64,000 nucleotides of DNA. Source: Streptomyces sp. NRRL F-5122. GTDB lineage: Bacteria; Actinomycetota; Actinomycetes; Streptomycetales; Streptomycetaceae. The first letter of the stretch is position 1, and each line of letters starts with the position of its first letter. The position numbers and the translations under genes are program-made. The stretch covers positions 62,001 to 126,000 of the forward strand of contig NZ_LMWH01000015.1 in the NCBI RefSeq assembly GCF_001507435.1, in the 5' to 3' direction. This document shows positions 24,062 to 32,075 of the stretch, piece after piece. The notes under the pieces were generated by a model. The model was not told the origin of the DNA. It did not search any database and worked only from the letters and a program-made list of their open reading frames with translations.

Positions 24062-26389
24062 TCAGTCCGCAGGGGACGGTGCGGGGCCCGTCGCGCCCTG
24101 CAGTCCGCTCGGCCGCGCCGCGGCCGCCAGGCTCGGCTGGAGGCGGCGGGCGGCATCAAGATGGTCGGCGGTCCAGATGATGCGGACCGCGGTGGCGGTG
24201 GCCTGCCCGCGGTCGTCGGTGAGGTCCTGACGCAGCAAGTCGACCAGGCGCGCCTCGGCCGCCGGACTGTGCGGCAGCGGATCGGGCACGGGGGTGTGCC
24301 GCGTGAGGCCCGTGGCGAGGGCCCTGTACCAGCCGGACACACGGCCCGCGATGGCCGTCAGGACCAGGCGGGCGTCGGCCCGGTCCGTCTCGCTGTCCGG
24401 TTCGCCGTCGCGCCGCCACAGGCCCAGTACGGCGTCCGCGGCCAGCCGCAGGCCGACGATGCCGGTGACCAGGGTGGTCATCTCGGCCAGGGGCACCGGT
24501 TTGGCGCCGCGTTCGGCGAGGTAGCTGCGGAAGGCGTCGTCGAGTCTGCGGGCGGCCGCGGCCGCCTGACGGCCCTCGTCCAGGGGCGCGCCGGCCGGAA
24601 CCGGACCAGGGCCGCATCGGCCGACGGCGTATTTGACCGCTCCGGCGAGATAGCGGGCACTGTCCGTGTACGCCCTGGCGAGGGCACGGTCGACCGCGGC
24701 TGCGGCACCACGCGGCCAGAAGAGCAGGCCCACCACCACGCTCACGGCGCATCCGATGGCGATGTCCTGAAGCCTTAGCAGGGCGATGTGCCAGTTGGGG
24801 TCGTGGCCGACGTTGAACAGGATGACGAGGGTGATGGTGAAGGCCGCCTGACCGGCGGCGAACGAGATGACGGAGGGCGCGATGCCCGCGACCAGGACGG
24901 CCAGGGGCAACAGGAACCACAGAGACGTGCCGTGATGGCCGAAGACGTGGAGCAGCCCGGCTCCGATCACCGAACCCGCGATCGTTCCGCCCAGGGCGCG
25001 CAGCGCCTTCTGCCCCGTGTTGAGCGCGTTGGAGCGCAGTACCGACAGGGTCCCGAGAAGCACCCAGAACGAGTGCTCGACACCCGCCAGGTCCGCGAGG
25101 GCGACCGCCGCGCCCAGGCCGAGCGCGCCCCGGAGACTGTTGTGCAGCCAGACCGAGTGCCGCTGCAGATGCGCCGCGGCCCGTTCGCTCGCCGCTGCCA
25201 GCGGTGCGCTCAGGCTGCCGGGTTCGTGCCCGAGCAGGCGCTCCGGCCAACTGCGCCGTTCGGCGGCCGCGGACAGTGCGACGTTCTCGGCGATCTGGAG
25301 CGTCGCGAACCCCAGTTCCTGGGCGCGGAACGACAGATCCAGGGTGCCGAGGAAGGCGCTGACCGCCGACTCGGTACCGGGCCGCGGTTGGTGTGTGGGC
25401 AGCCGGGTGGTCGCGCTGCGCTCCATGTCGTTCATGGCCGAGCGCAGATCCTCCAGGGCGGCGCGCAGGGCGTCCGGCGGGTCGCCCGGTGCGTCGAGCA
25501 GGTCGGCCGCCCGGTCCAGGGTCCCGGCGGCGGCCCGGCGTACCGAGTGGGCCGCGCGGTCGCAGGGCGGCGGGTCCTCACGCGGGGTCACGCTGTCGGC
25601 CACGATGCTGCACAACCAGGTGAGTTCGTCGACCAGGCGGACCAGGGCGCGCGAGCCGACGGACAGCCCGGTGGGCCGGTAGAGGGTGCCGTCGAAGGCG
25701 CGCCGCAGGTCGTCGGCCGCGGCGGCGGCCTCGTCGGCGGCGGCATGGCAGTCACCGCCGCTCGGCGCATGCGGGCCACGGGCCAGCCGGGCGGCGTCGG
25801 CGTGCAGTTGGGCCGCCACCGCGCGGCACACACGCGAGGCGGGTGCGCTGAGTGGATCGGCAGCCGGACGCGGCCACAGCAGGGAGATCGCGAACAGCGC
25901 GGCGACGGCCGCGCATCCCGCTCCGGCGAGTCGCTCGGGCAGCTGCGACAGCGACGTGGGCGTGGTGACCGGGAGGACGAAGGCCAGCAGCAGCGCTGTC
26001 GACGCGCCCGCGAGGACGGAGCTGACCACACCCGAGAAGAGGATCAAGAACGCCACCACGACTGTGGCTGTCACCGCGAGCCAGGTCTCGCGGGCCACGA
26101 GCGTGCCGACGCAGATCAGCACCCCCCAAACCACCGCGAGGCCCAGATGGGCCCGCAGCCGCTGCACCATCGGTCCCGTGAACTCCACCAGGAGCAGCAT
26201 CGCGAACGAGGCGAACGCCGCGAAGGTCGCCATCGTCGGTGAGCCGAACACCTCGCCGCACAACGCGAACAGGGCGGGCATCACCAGCGCGGTCCGCGCG
26301 GCCCTTCGGGTCGCCGCCAGCTCCGGATCGTGCGCACGCAGCCATGCCGGGGCCCGTCGGATCATCCGGAGGCGGCCAGGTCTGCGCAC
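24062..26389 (-). CDS. FUSC-family inner membrane protein
   Basis: A 775-residue membrane protein with two hydrophobic blocks (residues ~35-175 and ~440-570, about five to six helices each) separated and followed by soluble helical regions. This is the layout of fusaric-acid-resistance/aromatic-acid-exporter proteins, and the second block contains HSFWVLLGTLSVLRSNALNTG, here cited as FWVLLGTLSVL and RSNALNTGQKA, typical of FUSC_2. Substrate unknown; members are linked to efflux of aromatic acids or phenolics. GTG 26389 is used; ATG 26365 is possible. A 72-residue gene lies 15 bp upstream and is probably co-transcribed. Confidence 0.8.
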   Translation of the reverse strand: MRRPGRLRMIRRAPAWLRAHDPELAATRRAARTALVMPALFALCGEVFGSPTMATFAAFASFAMLLLVEFTGPMVQRLRAHLGLAVVWGVLICVGTLVARETWLAVTATVVVAFLILFSGVVSSVLAGASTALLLAFVLPVTTPTSLSQLPERLAGAGCAAVAALFAISLLWPRPAADPLSAPASRVCRAVAAQLHADAARLARGPHAPSGGDCHAAADEAAAAADDLRRAFDGTLYRPTGLSVGSRALVRLVDELTWLCSIVADSVTPREDPPPCDRAAHSVRRAAAGTLDRAADLLDAPGDPPDALRAALEDLRSAMNDMERSATTRLPTHQPRPGTESAVSAFLGTLDLSFRAQELGFATLQIAENVALSAAAERRSWPERLLGHEPGSLSAPLAAASERAAAHLQRHSVWLHNSLRGALGLGAAVALADLAGVEHSFWVLLGTLSVLRSNALNTGQKALRALGGTIAGSVIGAGLLHVFGHHGTSLWFLLPLAVLVAGIAPSVISFAAGQAAFTITLVILFNVGHDPNWHIALLRLQDIAIGCAVSVVVGLLFWPRGAAAAVDRALARAYTDSARYLAGAVKYAVGRCGPGPVPAGAPLDEGRQAAAAARRLDDAFRSYLAERGAKPVPLAEMTTLVTGIVGLRLAADAVLGLWRRDGEPDSETDRADARLVLTAIAGRVSGWYRALATGLTRHTPVPDPLPHSPAAEARLVDLLRQDLTDDRGQATATAVRIIWTADHLDAARRLQPSLAAAARPSGLQGATGPAPSPAD

Positions 26390-26404
26390 GCGCCCTCGCC
26401 GCTC

Positions 26405-26623
26405 TCAGAAGCTCCTGGGCCACACCTCGGGCCCACCGCCATGCCACTCGATCACTGGGGACTCGGCGACATCGACCTCGTCCCAGCCCTCGAGCCCGGC
26501 ACGCTGAAGGAGCACCGCCAGCTCGTGCAGGCTGTACGCCATCCCGAGGATCTCGCCGTCGGCCCGGATGCGCCGGCCGCCTGTCTCGGAGGGCGGGGAA
26601 ACGATCACGCGACGCTCGGCCAT
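26405..26623 (-). CDS. Small hypothetical protein upstream of FUSC gene
   Basis: A 72-residue protein starting at ATG 26623 behind GGGGGT. The sequence has a beta-rich start (MAERRVIVSPP, GGRRIRADGEILGMAY), then a helix HELAVLLQRAGLEGW and an acidic/tryptophan tail (VIEWHGGGPEVW). It looks like a compact actinobacterial protein of unknown role. The 15-bp gap to the FUSC gene suggests one transcript. Confidence 0.6.
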   Translation of the reverse strand: MAERRVIVSPPSETGGRRIRADGEILGMAYSLHELAVLLQRAGLEGWDEVDVAESPVIEWHGGGPEVWPRSF

Positions 26624-26892
26624 ACCCCCAGATTCACTCGTCGGAGGCGGGCCCGCATCCGCGGCCACCAGGCTGTGCCTTCGAGCCGCTCAGCGATGCC
26701 GGGGGTCCGCACACACAGTGATATCGAAATGTCGCCTGGTAATTGTGAAGGAGTGGTTGACGCGGCGCGCCTGGAATGCAAAAGTCCGGCAGCCCCACCA
26801 CGCGTGACCAAGAGGTCACTCAGGCATATGCCCAGGACTCCGAAGGGCGTCGTGCCGCGTGAGTTCCACCTGCCCGAAACCTGAGGAAGAAC

Positions 26893-27201
26893 ATGCGCTA
26901 CACCGCCGCCGCGTTGGCCGTCGCCGCGCTCGTGTTGACGGGTTGCTCCCAAGCGAGCTCCGGCAGTGACGGGTCCGCCGATCCGTCCTCCACCGCCGAC
27001 CGAGCCGCCAGCGCGGAGCAGATAGCCGCCTGCACGAACGCCCTCGTCGCCAAGAAGAACGACACCGCTGACAGTGGCACGCCGGAGTGCAAGGCGCTCT
27101 CCCCCGAGGACTACCTGAAGGCGCTCCAGGCGGCGAAGGACAAGGCACAGGGCGCGTCGCAGGACGGTGGTGCCGACGCGTCGGCGTCCGCCCAGGGGTA
27201 A
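26893..27201 (+). CDS. Small secreted lipoprotein
   Basis: A 102-residue protein with a short lipoprotein signal (MRYTAAALAVAALVLTGC) and lipobox LTGC, so Cys18 would be lipidated and anchored outside the membrane. The mature part is polar and Ser/Asp/Ala-rich with two further cysteines (IAACTNALVAKK and TPECKALSPEDYLKAL) that may form a disulfide. The C-terminal tail is low-complexity. ATG 26893 follows GAGGAAGAAC. No enzymatic motif. Convergent with the G6PD-like gene. Confidence 0.8.
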   Translation: MRYTAAALAVAALVLTGCSQASSGSDGSADPSSTADRAASAEQIAACTNALVAKKNDTADSGTPECKALSPEDYLKALQAAKDKAQGASQDGGADASASAQG

Positions 27202-27264
27202 CCGCCCGCGGACACCCACCCCCACCGCCGAACTCACCACGAAGCGGGGGAAGCCGGCCGAGGA

Positions 27265-27292
27265 AACGGCGCTGCGGGTTCGCGGCGCCGTT
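27265..27292. terminator. Hairpin between convergent lipoprotein and G6PD-like genes
   Basis: AACGGCGC (27265-27272) pairs with GCGCCGTT (27285-27292) over a 12-nt loop, overlapping the first base of the G6PD-like stop codon. GCCGGC-rich flanks (27253-27259, 27295-27301) can extend the structure. A bidirectional terminator is likely. Confidence 0.5.
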
Positions 27293-28668
27293 CAGCCGGC
27301 CGGGGCGAGCCAGCTGTGGCCGACCGGGAGGAGGGCGTCGGTCTCCGGGGGGCCCCAAGTGTTCCGGGGATAGGGGTGCACCGGCACGACGTCGCCGAGG
27401 ACGGGGTCGACGAGGCGCCATGCGGCCTCCACGGTGTCCTGCCGGGCGAACAGCCAGCGGTCGCCGGACAGCGCGGCGCCGATGAGCCGGTCGTACGGCC
27501 GCATGTCCGAGCCGGGGAGCCGGCTGAACGCCAGCTCCTCCTGCTGGGCCTCAAAGCCCTCGCCCGGCTTCTTCCCGGCGAGGGAGAGGGACACCTGGGT
27601 CTCGGGCCAGACGCGGAAGCGGAGCATGTTGGTGGCGGGCGCGGGACGCAGCCCGAAGACGTCGTGCGGAGGGCGGCGGAAACGGATGCAGACGTCGGTC
27701 GCGGTCACAGGCAGGCACTTCCCCGCGCGGATGAGGATCGGGACGTCCGCCCAGCGCCAGGAGTCGGCGGCGAGCCGGACCGCGGCGAAGGTCTCGACGG
27801 TCGAGTCCGGGTCCACGCCGTCCACGTCCAGATACCCCTCGTACTGCCCGCGAATGACGCTCTCCGGGGTGAGCGGCCGCAGTGAGGAGACGACCTGGGC
27901 CTTCGCGTCCTGCCAGGACTGCAGCCCCGGCCCGGAGGGCGGGTCGGCCATGACGGTGGCCAGCACCTGCACCATGTGGTTCTGCATCACGTCCCGGATG
28001 GCGCCGGTGCGGTCGTAGAAGCGGCCCCGGTCGGAGACGTCGAAGGCCTCGGCCATGGTGATCTGGATGCTCTCCACGTGCGTACGGTTGAGCAGGGGTT
28101 CCCACACCGAGTTGGCGAAGCGCGCGAAGAGGACGTTCTCCACCGGGTCGAGGCCGAGCCAGTGGTCGACACGGTAGATCGCGTCCTCGGGGAAGTACTC
28201 CTGCAGGGTCGTGTTGAGTGTGCGCGCGCTGCCCAGGTCGTGGCCGAAGGGCTTCTCGACCATGATGCGGGCGCCCTTCGCACGTCCCGCCGTCGCGATG
28301 CCCCGGGCGATCCGGCCGAAGAGGGAGGGCGGCACCTCCAGATAGAACAGGGCGCGCTCGCCACTGCCCATGGCCTCGGACACCGCCGCGTACGTGGCGT
28401 CGTCGTCGAGGTCGCCGTCGACATAGCGAAGCAGCCCGAGCAGCTGGACGGCCGCCGGCGACCCGGGATCGATGTGGTTGAGGGCGAGTGAGGCCTCGGC
28501 GTAGGAGCGGAATTGGTCGACGCTCCAGCCGGCCTTCGCCACGCCCACCACGGGGACGTCGAGGACGCCGCGTTCGACGAGGCCCACGAGCGCCGGGAAC
28601 GTCTCGAGTTTGGCCAGGTCACCTGTGGCGCCGAAGATCACCAGCGCGTCCGTCTGCCGTGCTGTCAT
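27292..28668 (-). CDS. zwf: Glucose-6-phosphate dehydrogenase-like protein (atypical)
   Basis: A 458-residue protein with the G6PD fold: the NADP-binding GATGDLAK (residues 13-20), MVEKPFGHDL, RVDHWLG (166-172) and PILIRAGKCLPVTATDV. G6PD oxidises glucose 6-phosphate to the lactone, making NADPH. The signature DHYLGK(E/Q) reads DHWLGLD, so the substrate-contacting lysine is Leu173, and the K-R-K stretch after GDLA is altered too. ATG 28668 follows CAGGAGGGTCAGCG. It lies 122 bp downstream of a GH15 gene, a pairing seen in other actinobacteria. The specificity may differ from the housekeeping enzyme. Confidence 0.8.
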   Translation of the reverse strand: MTARQTDALVIFGATGDLAKLETFPALVGLVERGVLDVPVVGVAKAGWSVDQFRSYAEASLALNHIDPGSPAAVQLLGLLRYVDGDLDDDATYAAVSEAMGSGERALFYLEVPPSLFGRIARGIATAGRAKGARIMVEKPFGHDLGSARTLNTTLQEYFPEDAIYRVDHWLGLDPVENVLFARFANSVWEPLLNRTHVESIQITMAEAFDVSDRGRFYDRTGAIRDVMQNHMVQVLATVMADPPSGPGLQSWQDAKAQVVSSLRPLTPESVIRGQYEGYLDVDGVDPDSTVETFAAVRLAADSWRWADVPILIRAGKCLPVTATDVCIRFRRPPHDVFGLRPAPATNMLRFRVWPETQVSLSLAGKKPGEGFEAQQEELAFSRLPGSDMRPYDRLIGAALSGDRWLFARQDTVEAAWRLVDPVLGDVVPVHPYPRNTWGPPETDALLPVGHSWLAPAG

Positions 28669-28790
28669 CGCTGACCCTCCTGTGACGAAGCCATGCGGAC
28701 GTACCTTCGTGGCCCCTGCGGTCGAAGCCGGATGGGGACGGAGCGGGGCCCGGCCGCGGCGGGGTGCCGGAGGCTCGGGACGACGGTCAT

Positions 28791-30614
28791 TCAGCCGCTC
28801 CGCTTCGCGTCGAGGGCGTTGTCGAGTGTGCAGGCGGCCATGATGAGCGACAGATGGGTGAAGGCCTGTGGGAAGTTGCCCAGTTGCTCGCCGGAGGGAC
28901 CGATCTCCTCGGCGAACAGGCCGACATGGTTGGCGTACGTGAGCATCTTGTCGAAGGCGTAGCGGGCCTGCCGCAGGCGCCCCGCGCGGGCGAGCGCGTC
29001 CACGTAGAGAAAGGTGCAGAGGCTGAACGTCCCATCGGAGCCGCGCAGGCCGTCGGGTGAGGCGGCCGGGTCGTAGCGGTAGACGAGGCTGTCCGAGACG
29101 AGCCTGCGGTCGATCGCGTCCAGGGTGGACAGCCATGCCGGGTCCTTCGCGGCCAGCAGGCCGACGCGGGGGACGAGCAGCAGCGAGGCGTCCAGTACGT
29201 CGCTGTCGTAGTGCTGCACCAGGGCCCGCTGGGAGCTGTTCCAGCCCCGGACCATGATCTGCTTCAGGATCGCGTCGCGGGTGTAGCGCCAGCGCTCGAT
29301 GTCGGCGGGCCGGCTGAAGTGCTCGGCGAGTTTGATACCGCGGTCGAAGGCCACCCAGCTCATCACTCTGCTGAAGGTGAAGTCCTTGCGGCCGCCGCGG
29401 GTCTCCCAGATGCCCTCGTCGGGCCGGTCCCACTGGTCCGCGAGCCAGTCGAGCACATCGGCCGTTCCCTGCCAGGCGTGGTAGCCGGCCTGGACGAGGC
29501 CGAGCTCGCGCGCTTCGGACAGGGCGTAGAGGGCCTCGCCGTAGATGTCGAGCTGGAGCTGGTCCATGGCGGCGTTGCCGGCACGGACCGGATACGAGCC
29601 GCGGTAACCCTCGAGGTGACGGAGAACCTCCTCGCCCAACTGCGGATCGCCGTCCACCCGGTACATGATCTGCAGCCGTTCGCCCGGCAGGTCGATGCGC
29701 TCGCGCAGCCGGTCGCTGAGCCAGTCGGTGAAGGCCACCGCCTCCTCGGCGAAACCGAGGTCGAGGAGGGCGCGTACGGACAGGGACGCGTCGCGGACCC
29801 AGGTGAAACGGTAGTCCCAGTTGCGCTCCCCGCCCTCCTGCTCGGGCAGGCCCATGGTGGCGGCGGCGATCGGTGCACCGGTGGGGGCGTAGGTGAGCAG
29901 CTTGAGCGTGATCGCCGAGCGTCGCACCATATTGGGCCACCGGCCGGTGTAGTTCGCGGTGCTCACCCAGTCCTGCCAGAAGTTGACGGCGGACCACAGC
30001 TCGTCGGTGAGCTCCCCTTCGGTCGGTACCGGCGGTGCGTCGCCGTCCGCCGCACACACGGTCAGGACCGCTCCGGCGGCCTGCCCGGCGTCGAGCGTCA
30101 CCGTGCCGCGCACGTCGTCGCCCGTGCGCTCGAGCGGGAAGGTCGCCTGCAGGTGCAGCGCGATCCCGGGGGTGCGGAACGCCGCGCCCGCCGTGTCGAG
30201 CCGCAGGTCGTGCGTGGCGCGACCGTAGTCGAAGCGCGGCCGGCAGTCGAGGGTGAAGCGGACCGTGCCCCGCACGGCGCGGATCACGCGCAGCAGAGTG
30301 TGGCGGTCGGTGGGACTGCGTGAGGGGTTCGGGGGCATCCAGTCCATCAACTCGCCGACGCCGTCGGGGGACATGAACCGGGTGACGAGAACGGCCGTGT
30401 CCGGATAGTAGAGCTGGCGGTAGGTCACGCCCTCGGTCTGCGGTGCCAGCCGGAAGTGACCGCCGCGGTCGTGATCCAGCAGCGCGGCGAAGATGCTGGG
30501 TGAGTCGAAGCGGGGAGCGGCGAACCAGTCGAGCACGCCTTTGGCGGACACCAGCGCGACCGTCTGCAGGTCGCCCACCAGTCCATGGTCGGCGATCGGC
30601 GGATAGCGGTCCAT
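28791..30614 (-). CDS. GH15 family glucoamylase/trehalase-like glycoside hydrolase
   Basis: A 607-residue soluble protein. An N-terminal beta-sandwich (~1-230, starting PPIADHGLVGDLQTVALVS) precedes an (alpha/alpha)6 barrel. Probable catalytic glutamates are in DEGIWETRGG (general acid) and FAEEIGPSGEQLGNFPQAFTH, cited as FAEEIGPSGEQLGNFPQAF (general base). GH15 members of this bacterial type hydrolyse alpha-glucosides, including trehalose in actinobacteria. There is no signal peptide, so it acts in the cytosol. ATG 30614 is used; two GTG codons just upstream are alternatives. The G6PD-like gene follows, so glucose could feed the pentose-phosphate route. Confidence 0.85.
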   Translation of the reverse strand: MDRYPPIADHGLVGDLQTVALVSAKGVLDWFAAPRFDSPSIFAALLDHDRGGHFRLAPQTEGVTYRQLYYPDTAVLVTRFMSPDGVGELMDWMPPNPSRSPTDRHTLLRVIRAVRGTVRFTLDCRPRFDYGRATHDLRLDTAGAAFRTPGIALHLQATFPLERTGDDVRGTVTLDAGQAAGAVLTVCAADGDAPPVPTEGELTDELWSAVNFWQDWVSTANYTGRWPNMVRRSAITLKLLTYAPTGAPIAAATMGLPEQEGGERNWDYRFTWVRDASLSVRALLDLGFAEEAVAFTDWLSDRLRERIDLPGERLQIMYRVDGDPQLGEEVLRHLEGYRGSYPVRAGNAAMDQLQLDIYGEALYALSEARELGLVQAGYHAWQGTADVLDWLADQWDRPDEGIWETRGGRKDFTFSRVMSWVAFDRGIKLAEHFSRPADIERWRYTRDAILKQIMVRGWNSSQRALVQHYDSDVLDASLLLVPRVGLLAAKDPAWLSTLDAIDRRLVSDSLVYRYDPAASPDGLRGSDGTFSLCTFLYVDALARAGRLRQARYAFDKMLTYANHVGLFAEEIGPSGEQLGNFPQAFTHLSLIMAACTLDNALDAKRSG

Positions 30615-30932
30615 CACCACACTCCGAGCTGTCCGGTCGGCTCCCCGGAAAACTAGTCGAGGCGGGTGAGCCCGGACGCGTACGCCTCGGCTGTCGGGCG
30701 ACGGATCCCCCGTACGGCCGAGGCGCGTATGGAGGCCGGGACACGGTAGGCGACACATCGACGCGCGGGGGACGGCGTTGTACGACCTCTGCGCGCGGGG
30801 CCCGCCGGCGTCACTCGATCGTAGGTCGAGGGACGGCAGCTGAACCTCGACCGCAGGGTGAGACCGGCGGGCACATGGGACCGTTTCCGGATTTCGGGCC
30901 TTCGCCTCGGCCCCCCTGCGGCCCGTTCCTCT
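30615..30932. other. Gene-free stretch: GH15 promoter region and end of Mo-enzyme operon
   Basis: A 318-bp gap between two leftward units. It should hold the promoter of the GH15/G6PD pair and the terminator of the upstream operon. No motif was clear enough to name. Confidence 0.3.
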
Positions 30933-32075
30933 TCAGGCGGCCGCGGACCCGCCGCGCTCCTCCGCGTCGCGGTGAATCGGTGCCGTCGAGTCCGTCAGCG
31001 GCACGCCCGTTCCTCCCCGCAGGGCCGCGACGATCTCCGCCGCGATCGACACGGCTGTCTCCTCGGGCGTACGGGCGCCCAGGTCGAGGCCGATGGGCGA
31101 TCTGAGCCGGGCCAACTCCCGCTCGCCGACACCCGCTTCCCGAAGCCGCCGGTTGCGTTCCTCGTGGGTGCGGCGGGAGCCCATCGCGCCGACGAAGGCG
31201 ACCGGCAGACCCAGCGCCGCCTTCAGCAACGGGATGTCGAACTTCGCGTCGTGGGTGAGTACGCACAGGACCGTGCGTGCGTCGGTCGCGGTCCGCCGCA
31301 GATAGCGATGCGGCCAGTCGACCACAATCTCGTCGGCCTCGGGAAAACGGACGCGTGTGGCGAAGACGGGGCGGGCGTCGCACACCGTCACGTGGTAGCC
31401 CAGGAACTTGCCCGCCCGCACCAGCGCCGCGGCGAAGTCGACCGCCCCGAACACGATCATGCGAGGCGCCGGGACATTGGACTCCACGAGCAGCGTGACG
31501 CCCCCGGGGCAGTGCGATCCGTCCTGCGAGACCTGGACCAGGCCGGTGCGGCCGGCGTCCAGCATGGCCCGGGCCTCGGCGGCCGCCGTGCGGTCGAGGT
31601 CCGCGTGGCCACCGAGACCCCCCTCGTACGCACCGTGGGACAGGACCAGCAGGGCCCTGCCCAGCAGTTCGGCCGGGCCTCGGACGACCCGTGCGAGAGC
31701 GGCCGGTTCGTCGCGTGCGGCCGCCGAGAGCGCCGAGCGGAACACCGCCCGGACCGGAGCCCCGGCGCCGACCGGCGTGACCACGACATCGATGACCCCG
31801 CCGCAGGTCAGACCCACCGCGAAGGCATCTTCGTCGCTGTAGCCGAATCGCTCCAGGACGGTCTCGCCGTCCCGCAGCGCCTGGACGCACAGCTCGTACA
31901 CCGCGCCTTCCACGCAACCGCCGGAGACCGAGCCGATCGCCGTTCCCTCGCTGTCGACGGCGAGGGCGGCCCCGGGGCCCCGCGGTGCGCTGCCGCCCAC
32001 GGACACGACGGTGGCGACGGCGAAGTCCCGGCCCTCCTCGATCCAGTCGTGCAACGCCTCGGCGATGTCAAGCAC
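30933..32075 (-). CDS. paoD: XdhC/CoxI-family molybdenum cofactor maturation protein (PaoD-like)
   Basis: A 380-residue protein. The N-terminal CoxI domain has VVSVGGSAPRGPGAALAV and SVSGGCVEGAVYE, including the conserved cysteine; the C-terminal XdhC Rossmann domain begins MIVFGAVDFAAALVRAGKF and contains FVGAMGSRRTHEERNRRL. Such proteins bind and modify the Mo cofactor (cytosine dinucleotide form in PaoD) and insert it into the apoenzyme. The GTG at 32075 overlaps the catalytic subunit gene by 8 bp. It is last in the operon, as in E. coli paoABCD. Confidence 0.82.
   Translation of the reverse strand: MLDIAEALHDWIEEGRDFAVATVVSVGGSAPRGPGAALAVDSEGTAIGSVSGGCVEGAVYELCVQALRDGETVLERFGYSDEDAFAVGLTCGGVIDVVVTPVGAGAPVRAVFRSALSAAARDEPAALARVVRGPAELLGRALLVLSHGAYEGGLGGHADLDRTAAAEARAMLDAGRTGLVQVSQDGSHCPGGVTLLVESNVPAPRMIVFGAVDFAAALVRAGKFLGYHVTVCDARPVFATRVRFPEADEIVVDWPHRYLRRTATDARTVLCVLTHDAKFDIPLLKAALGLPVAFVGAMGSRRTHEERNRRLREAGVGERELARLRSPIGLDLGARTPEETAVSIAAEIVAALRGGTGVPLTDSTAPIHRDAEERGGSAAA

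Noticed and set aside
28669..30756. Upstream extension of the G6PD frame through the GH15 gene
   Set aside because: The extension is arginine/proline-rich shadow sequence; G6PD similarity starts at ATG 28668 behind a strong GGAGGG site.
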